DNA of 64,000 bases from Planctomycetota bacterium. Lineage in GTDB: Bacteria; Planctomycetota; UBA1135; UBA2386. The DNA lies in NCBI GenBank assembly GCA_016716265.1, contig JADJWQ010000002.1, forward strand, positions 1,270,047 to 1,334,046. The letters are read 5' to 3'. The notes under the pieces are model-generated. The model saw only the letters and a list, made by a program, of their open reading frames with translations, had not been told where the DNA came from and searched no databases. The stretch's first letter is position 1. The number at the start of each line of letters is the position of its first letter. This document shows, piece after piece, positions 59,075 through 64,000 of the stretch. A program made the translations under genes and the position numbers.

Positions 59075-60604
59075 TTGCGCATCGCCACGCTCGACCTCGC
59101 CATCCTCGCCGCCTACCTGCTCGCGATGGTCGCGTTCGGCCTGTGGATGGGCCGCCGCCAGACCGGTGCCGCGGACTTCATGCTGGGCGAGCGCCGCATC
59201 CCGTGGTGGCTCGTGCTGTTCTCGATCGTCGCGACCGAGACCAGCACGGTGACCTTCCTGAGCATCCCGGGCCACGCCTACCGCCACGACCTCGCCTGGC
59301 TGCAGCTCCCGCTCGGCTTCGCGATCGGGCGCGTCGTCGTCACGCTGCTGCTGCTGCCGCGCTACTTCAAGGGCGAGCTGTTCACTGCCTACGAGCTGCT
59401 GCGCGACCGCTTCGGCGGCGCGACCCGCCAGATCGCGAGCCTGCTCTTCATCGTGACCCGCACGCTCGCCGACGGGCTGCGCCTGTTCCTGTCAGCGATC
59501 GTGCTCCAGGAGGTCGCCGGCCTGCAGGTCGAGCACGCGGTGATCGGACTCGGCGCCGCGACCGTCGTCTACACGTTCGTCGGCGGCATGCGCGCGGTCA
59601 TCTGGACCGACTTCGTGCAGTTCGTCGTCTACATGGCGGGCGCCGCGATCGCGGCGTGGATCCTGCTCGGCCGCATCGACGGCGGACTCGACGGGTTCCT
59701 CGACGCCGCGCGCGCCTTCCCGACGCCGGCCGGCCCGGTCGACAAGCTGCGCATCCTGGACACCTCGTTCGACCTCGGTAACGCCTTCAACCTGTGGGCG
59801 GGGTTGATCGGCGGGGCGGTGCTGGCGGTCGCCACCCACGGCGTCGACCAGCTCATGGTGCAGCGCTACCTCGCCGCGAAGAGTCGCGCGCACGCGTCGG
59901 TCGCCCTCGTCGCGAGCGGCATCGTCGTGATCCTGCAATTCGCGTTCTTCCTGCTGATCGGCGTCGGCCTCGCGGTGTTCTACGCGCAGCAGGACCCGGT
60001 CCCGGTGTTCGCGAAGGACGACCGCGTGTTCACGACCTTCATCGTGAACGAGCTGCCCCGCGGCGTGCTCGGCATCGTCCTCGGGGCCGTGTTCTCGGCC
60101 GCGATGTCGACGCTGTCGGGCTCCCTGAACTCGTCGGCGACCGCATTGTCGAACGACATCTGGCACCCGCTGTTCCGCCCGCACGCCGGCGACCGCGAGC
60201 GCCTGGTGACGGCGCGGCTGTTCGTCGTGCTGTTCGGCGCGCTGCAGGTGCTGGTCGGCATCCGTGGCAGACACCTGGACGAGTCGATCGTCAACGCCGT
60301 GCTGGCGATCGCCAGCTTCACGACCGGCATCGTGCTCGGCGTGTTCCTGCTCGGTATCTTCGTGCGCCGCTGCGGCCAGACCGCCGCGCTGATCGGTCTC
60401 GTCGCCGGCACCGCGATCGTGTCGGAGGTCCGCTTCGACCTGCTGGCCCGCGTCGGCCCGGACTGGGCGCTCGCGGCGTTCGCACCGGGCCTCGACGGCC
60501 TCGCCTGGCCGTGGTATGCGCTGCTCGGGTCGAGCGCGACGCTCGCCTGCGGAACGCTCGCCGCGCTGCTGTTCCCAGGCCCCCGCCCCAGCTCCCGCTC
60601 ATGA
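59075..60604 (+). CDS. Sodium:solute symporter (SSS family)
   Basis: A 509-residue inner-membrane protein with about 13 helices. SSS landmarks: LAAYLLAMVAFGLWMGRRQTGAADFMLGERRIPWWLVLFSIVATETSTVTFLSIPG, AYELLRDRFGG, FVGGMRAVIWTDFVQFVVYM (the family signature), HGVDQLMVQRYLAAKS and FSAAMSTLSGSLNSSATAL. It imports an organic solute with Na+. It heads an operon with two NamZ-type genes (stop overlaps the next ATG by 4 nt), so the cargo is most likely MurNAc, GlcNAc or a muropeptide fragment. The start is TTG at 59075 with AGGAG 6 nt upstream; no ATG fits better. Confidence 0.93.
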   Translation: MRIATLDLAILAAYLLAMVAFGLWMGRRQTGAADFMLGERRIPWWLVLFSIVATETSTVTFLSIPGHAYRHDLAWLQLPLGFAIGRVVVTLLLLPRYFKGELFTAYELLRDRFGGATRQIASLLFIVTRTLADGLRLFLSAIVLQEVAGLQVEHAVIGLGAATVVYTFVGGMRAVIWTDFVQFVVYMAGAAIAAWILLGRIDGGLDGFLDAARAFPTPAGPVDKLRILDTSFDLGNAFNLWAGLIGGAVLAVATHGVDQLMVQRYLAAKSRAHASVALVASGIVVILQFAFFLLIGVGLAVFYAQQDPVPVFAKDDRVFTTFIVNELPRGVLGIVLGAVFSAAMSTLSGSLNSSATALSNDIWHPLFRPHAGDRERLVTARLFVVLFGALQVLVGIRGRHLDESIVNAVLAIASFTTGIVLGVFLLGIFVRRCGQTAALIGLVAGTAIVSEVRFDLLARVGPDWALAAFAPGLDGLAWPWYALLGSSATLACGTLAALLFPGPRPSSRS

Positions 60605-61806
60605 ACCACGCCACCCGCCCGCTCGCCGCGCTGCTCGCCTGCGCGGCCGTCAGCGCCGCCCAGCAGGAGCCCGCCGCCGTCGTGCGCACCGGCCTCGACG
60701 TGCTGGTCGCCGCACGTTTCGAACCGCTGCGCGGCCGTCACGTCGGGCTGATCTCGAACCACACCGGCCGCACCGCCGACGGCCGCGGCATCGTCGAGGT
60801 GTTCCTCGCCGCCGACGGCGTCGACCTGCAGGTGCTGTTCTCGCCCGAGCACGGCTTCGAGGGCCTGCTCGACCAGGCCCGGATCGACGATGCGACGCAC
60901 CGCTCGGGTCTGCGCATCCACAGCCTGTACGGCGAGACGCGCAAGCCGACCCCGGCGATGCTCGAGGGTCTCGACACGCTGGTGTTCGACATCCAGGACA
61001 TCGGCTGCCGCTTCTACACCTACATCTCCACGATGCGGCTCGCGATGGAGGCCGCCGCCGAGCACGGCCTCCGCTTCGTCGTGCTCGATCGCCCGAATCC
61101 GATCGGTGGCGTCGCGGTCGACGGCCCGGTGCTCGCGGCCGGCGACGAGTCGTTCGTCGCGGCGCACACGCTGCCGCTGCGGCACGGCATGACGGTCGGC
61201 GAGCTCGCGCGGATGATGAACGACGAGCGCGCCATCGGCTGCGAGCTGCAGGTGATCGCGATGGAAGGCTGGCAGCGCGCAATGCTGTGGGACGCCACCG
61301 GCCTGCTGTGGGTCGATCCGTCGCCGAACATGCGCACGCTCACGCAGGCCTTGCTCTATCCCGGCGTCGGCCTCGTCGAGACGACCAACGTGTCGGTCGG
61401 CCGCGGCACCGACACGCCGTTCGAGATCGTCGGCGCACCGTGGCTCGACGGCCGGCGGCTCGCGGCCTCGCTGCGGGAGCGCGGGCTCCCGGGCGTCGCG
61501 TTCGTGCCGGTCGAGTTCGTGCCCGAGTCGAGCAAGCACGCCGGTGAGCGCTGCGGCGGCGTGCAGATCCTGCTGACCGACCGCGACGCGATCGATCCGC
61601 TGCGCGTCGGCCTGACGCTCGCCTGGGCGCTGCACCGGCTCTACCCCGACACCTGGGACGTCGACCGCTTCGCGCGGCTGCTCGCCGAGCCCGAGGTGTT
61701 CGCGGCGTTCCGCACCGGCGCCTACCCGGAGCAGGCCATCGGCCTGTGGCAGGCGGAGCTCGACGCGTTCCGCGCCCGCCGCGCGCGCTACCTGCTGTAC
61801 CGATGA
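60601..61806 (+). CDS. Exported NamZ-type exo-beta-N-acetylmuramidase (DUF1343/GH171)
   Basis: 401 residues with a signal peptide (LAALLACAAVSAAQ). The DUF1343 pattern is complete: GRHVGLISNHTGR, VLFSPEHGFEG (Glu83 in the EHG motif), HSLYGETRKPTPAMLEGLDTLVFDIQDIGCRFYTYISTM, VVLDRPNPIGG, LPLRHGMTVGELARMMN, WVDPSPNMRTLTQALLYPGVGLVETTNVSVGRGTDTPFEIVGAPWLDG and CGGVQILLTD. B. subtilis NamZ releases MurNAc from the non-reducing end of peptidoglycan fragments; the Glu of EHG is, from memory, the proposed catalytic residue. It would act outside the cytoplasm. It overlaps the symporter gene and the second NamZ gene by 4 nt on each side. Confidence 0.92.
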   Translation: MNHATRPLAALLACAAVSAAQQEPAAVVRTGLDVLVAARFEPLRGRHVGLISNHTGRTADGRGIVEVFLAADGVDLQVLFSPEHGFEGLLDQARIDDATHRSGLRIHSLYGETRKPTPAMLEGLDTLVFDIQDIGCRFYTYISTMRLAMEAAAEHGLRFVVLDRPNPIGGVAVDGPVLAAGDESFVAAHTLPLRHGMTVGELARMMNDERAIGCELQVIAMEGWQRAMLWDATGLLWVDPSPNMRTLTQALLYPGVGLVETTNVSVGRGTDTPFEIVGAPWLDGRRLAASLRERGLPGVAFVPVEFVPESSKHAGERCGGVQILLTDRDAIDPLRVGLTLAWALHRLYPDTWDVDRFARLLAEPEVFAAFRTGAYPEQAIGLWQAELDAFRARRARYLLYR

Positions 61807-62948
61807 ACACGACCCCGCGGTTCCCGCTCGACCGCCTCGCGGACGGCGCGCCGTTGCCCGAGCCGCTCGCGCGCGCGCGGCGGATCGGCCTCCTCTGCAA
61901 TCAGGCGAGCGTCGACCACCGCTTCCGCTACGCCCACGACGTGCTCGCCGACCGCTGCGGCGCGCGCCTCGCCGCGCTGTTCGGCCCGCAGCACGGGCTG
62001 TGGAGCGAGCAGCAGGACAACATGATCGAGACCGGCCACGCGCGCCACCGGCGGCTGCGGGTGCCGGTGCACAGCCTCTACTCGGAGACGCGCAAGCCGA
62101 CGCCCGCCATGCTGCGCGGGCTCGACCTCCTGGTCGTCGACCTCCAGGACGTCGGCACGCGCGTCTACACCTACGTCTGGACGCTGCAGCTCGCGCTCGA
62201 GGCGTGCGCCGAGCAGGGCGTCGCGGTGCTGGTGCTCGACCGCCCGAATCCGCTCGGCACCGCCGTGACCGAGGGCGCCGTGCTCGACCCGGCGTTCGCG
62301 AGCTTCGTCGGCCTCGCGCCGCTGCCGATGCGCCACGGCCTGACGATCGGTGGCTTCGCCCGCGCGACCGTCGCCCGGCTCGGTCTGGGCATCGAGCTGC
62401 ACGTCGAGCCGGTCGCGGGCGTACCACCCGACGCGCAATGGCCGGCGCTCGGCCGCAGCTGGGTGCCGACCTCGCCGAACCTGCCGCGCTTCGAGAGCGT
62501 GCTCGTCTACCCGGGCCAGGTGCTGCTCGAGGGCACCAACCTCAGCGAGGGGCGCGGCACGACCACACCGTTCGAGATCTGCGGCGCGCCGTGGCTCGAC
62601 GGCGACGACTGGGCGGCCGCCGCGCGCGAGCTCGGCGCCTGCCCGCAGGCGGTGCTGCGCCCGGTGCGCTTCGAGCCGACCTTCCACAAGTTCGCCGGCG
62701 ATTCGTGCGGCGGCGTGTTCGTGCACGCGCTCGACGCGCAGCGCTTCCGCCCCTACCGCACGACGCTCGCGCTGCTCGCCGCGGCGCGCCGCCTCGCCCC
62801 CGATCACTTCCGCTGGCGGCAACCACCGTACGAATACGAGCAGGTCAGGATGCCGATCGACATCCTCGCCGGCTCGGCTCGCCTGCGCGAGGCGATCGAC
62901 GATCGCGCGACCGCGGCGCAGCTCGACGAGCTGGCCGCGCCGCGCTGA
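61803..62948 (+). CDS. Cytoplasmic NamZ-like DUF1343 paralogue
   Basis: 381 residues, no signal peptide. It is a diverged paralogue of the preceding gene: RRIGLLCNQASVD, ALFGPQHGLWSEQQDNMIET, HSLYSETRKPTPAMLRGLDLLVVDLQDVGTRVYTYVWTL, VLVLDRPNPLGT, LPMRHGLTIGGFAR, WVPTSPNLPRFESVLVYPGQVLLEGTNLSEGRGTTTPFEICGAPWLDG and SCGGVFVHALD. The EHG motif reads QHG (Gln63), so either another acid serves or the enzyme differs in mechanism or substrate. The predicted location is cytoplasmic, downstream of the symporter's import step. ATGA overlap with NamZ1; it is last in the operon and convergent with the Uma2 gene 10 bp away. Confidence 0.9.
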   Translation: MNTTPRFPLDRLADGAPLPEPLARARRIGLLCNQASVDHRFRYAHDVLADRCGARLAALFGPQHGLWSEQQDNMIETGHARHRRLRVPVHSLYSETRKPTPAMLRGLDLLVVDLQDVGTRVYTYVWTLQLALEACAEQGVAVLVLDRPNPLGTAVTEGAVLDPAFASFVGLAPLPMRHGLTIGGFARATVARLGLGIELHVEPVAGVPPDAQWPALGRSWVPTSPNLPRFESVLVYPGQVLLEGTNLSEGRGTTTPFEICGAPWLDGDDWAAAARELGACPQAVLRPVRFEPTFHKFAGDSCGGVFVHALDAQRFRPYRTTLALLAAARRLAPDHFRWRQPPYEYEQVRMPIDILAGSARLREAIDDRATAAQLDELAAPR

Positions 62949-62958
62949 GCGCGCCGCG

Positions 62959-63603
62959 TCACCCGCGCGCGCGCAGTGCTTCCTGCAGCACCGCGTCGAC
63001 GCCGCGGTCGTCGCCGGCGAGCAGCGCCGGCACGCACAGGCACAGGCCCGGCCACACCTCGCTGGTCAGCACGCCGTCGCGGTCCGGCGCGAGCCGCTGG
63101 TAGCGACCATCGCGCAGCGCGAACCAGTCGACGGCGACGTCGCAGGTCCGCCACACCAGGTACTCGCGCACCCCGTGGCGCTCGTACAGCCGCAGCTTCT
63201 CGTGCAGGTCGTAGCTCGCCGAGCTCGCCGCGATCTCCGCCACCAGCTCCGGGGGGCCCACCAGCACGCCGCCCGACCGAGGTCGGCAGCGCAGCGGCCC
63301 GTCGCCGACCGTGCGCAGCGACAGATCCGGCTGCACCGCACTGTCGTCCCCGAGGTACACGGTCGCGTCGATCGAGACGCGCGTGCCGGGCGTCGCCCGC
63401 TGATAGGCGAACAGCCATGCCGCGAGACGCGCGTGCGGATCGCCGTGCAGATCGGCGCGTACGGGGGGAACCACGTGCACCACTCCTTCGACGAGCTCCG
63501 CGCGCAGCTCCGGGCGGGCTCCTGTCTGCCGCCGCTCGAACTCCGCACGGCTCAAGTGGTCGCCGTTCTCCAGCGGCGGCAGGGTCGGGCTCGGGCGCGC
63601 CAT
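62959..63603 (-). CDS. Uma2 family (DUF820) PD-(D/E)XK nuclease-like protein
   Basis: 214 residues. The fold is the restriction-endonuclease-like Uma2 family: RAELVEGVVHVVPP (first Glu), VQPDLSLRT (the PD motif) and GPPELVAEIAASSASYDLHEKLRLYERHGVREYLVW (the ExA...K active-site block). The C-terminal part is WFALRDGRYQRLAPDRDGVL...GLCLCVPALLAGD. The family is expanded in cyanobacteria and planctomycetes and its role is not known. A paralogue lies 730 bp further right; the two are nearly identical over the aligned 3' parts. The TACACT box at 63672-63667 is its likely promoter. Confidence 0.9.
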   Translation of the reverse strand: MARPSPTLPPLENGDHLSRAEFERRQTGARPELRAELVEGVVHVVPPVRADLHGDPHARLAAWLFAYQRATPGTRVSIDATVYLGDDSAVQPDLSLRTVGDGPLRCRPRSGGVLVGPPELVAEIAASSASYDLHEKLRLYERHGVREYLVWRTCDVAVDWFALRDGRYQRLAPDRDGVLTSEVWPGLCLCVPALLAGDDRGVDAVLQEALRARG

Positions 63604-63666
63604 CGTCGGACTCGTCCTCGGGGGAGTGGCACCGGCCGGAACGGATCGCGGCCGGAATTCCCGCCG

Positions 63667-63672
63667 AGTGTA
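63667..63672 (-). promoter_or_regulatory. -10-like TACACT box of the first Uma2 gene
   Basis: Minus-strand TACACT lies 63 nt before the ATG at 63603, in the 85-bp gap between the two Uma2 genes. Member of the TANNCT series. Confidence 0.4.
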
Positions 63673-63688
63673 GCGAATCGCCGGGACG

Positions 63689-64000
63689 TCACCCGCGCGC
63701 GCGCAGTGCTTCCTGCAACACCGCGTCGACGCCGCGGTCGTCGCCGGCGAGCAGCGCCGTCACGCACAAGCACAGGCCCGGGCACACCTCGCTGGACAGC
63801 ACGCCGTGGCCGTCCGGCGCGAGCCGCTGGTAGCGACCATCGCGCAGCAGGAACCAATCGACCGCGGCGTCGAGCGTCCGCCACACCAGGTACTCGCGCA
63901 CCCCGTATCGCTCGTACAGCCGCAGCTTCTCGTGCAGGTCGTAGCTCGCCGAGCTCGCCGCGATCTCGGCGACCAGCTCCGGCGGGCCGACCAGCACGCC
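63689..64000 (-). CDS. Uma2 family protein, second copy (5' part beyond window)
   Basis: The C-terminal part, about 103 residues, of a second Uma2/DUF820 protein; the start is past the right edge. It keeps the ELVAEIAASSASYDLHEKLRLYERYGVREYLVW active-site block and the GLCLCVTALLAGDDRGVDAVLQEALRARG tail. Compared with its neighbour it has scattered changes (for example YGVREY for HGVREY and LDAAVDWFLL for CDVAVDWFAL). The offset between copies is 730 bp, which marks a tandem gene duplication. Confidence 0.88.
   Translation of the reverse strand, partial: GVLVGPPELVAEIAASSASYDLHEKLRLYERYGVREYLVWRTLDAAVDWFLLRDGRYQRLAPDGHGVLSSEVCPGLCLCVTALLAGDDRGVDAVLQEALRARG

Overview
The window is a GC-rich (by eye about 70 %) bacterial chromosome segment with dense coding on both strands. 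It has many ATGA/GTGA stop-start overlaps, several GTG/TTG starts and many exported proteins. No rRNA or tRNA gene was recognised. The best guess is a Planctomycetota bacterium of the high-GC lineage around Engelhardtia/Rohdeia. That is an inference from the style of the secreted proteins, above all their recurring C-terminal modules (a 'GAPGC ... SNG' type and an 'LPLN.D ... LD..GRA.ATF' type), not from a marker gene.

Layout. 1-2.9 kb: the end of a helix-rich protein of unknown function and a radical SAM/SPASM enzyme. 2.9-8.4 kb (minus): a prkA-DUF444-spoVR stress operon followed by a rhomboid-like protein that lacks the catalytic histidine. 8.5-9.0 kb: three 180-bp tandem units with inverted termini, abutting the prkA promoter. 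9.1-12 kb: two coupled glutaminyl-cyclase-like lipoproteins and an alpha/beta hydrolase. 12.4-18 kb: a secreted HEAT-repeat protein, a membrane-anchored spermidine-synthase-like protein and an exported hydrolase-like protein. 18.3-24.2 kb: housekeeping genes (purM, a Nudix hydrolase, dxr, rseP with four PDZ-like modules, a UbiA prenyltransferase). 24.3-30.5 kb: three paralogous secreted beta-rich proteins interrupted by a long-form dCTP deaminase. 30.8-37.3 kb: a threonine-catabolic pair, a Tat-exported TIM-barrel protein, a secreted alpha/alpha-toroid protein and a voltage-gated-type channel. 37.3-50.5 kb: a histidine phosphatase, a KaiC-like ATPase, cutC, a DUF218 protein, a nitroreductase, acs, a lipoprotein, a frameshifted leucyl aminopeptidase, a MoaD-MoaE fusion and a lamin-tail secreted protein.

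50.5-63 kb looks like a peptidoglycan-fragment scavenging region. It holds an exported NagZ (GH3)-AmiE-like (serine hydrolase) fusion, a NagX-like acyltransferase, a sodium:solute symporter and two tandem NamZ-type (DUF1343/GH171) exo-muramidase paralogues, one with a signal peptide and one without. The symporter and both NamZ genes form one overlapping operon that diverges from the PhyH-NagX operon across overlapping -10 boxes. A tandem pair of Uma2-family genes closes the window; the last is cut by the edge.

Regulatory signals. A -10-like hexamer TANNCT sits upstream of about a dozen genes on both strands. In three cases only 7-9 nt separate it from the start codon, which suggests leaderless mRNAs. 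Many other genes carry a GGAG/GAGG Shine-Dalgarno. Convergent gene pairs are separated by GC-rich hairpins without U tracts. All functional statements are read from sequence motifs and recalled family knowledge; no database search was run.
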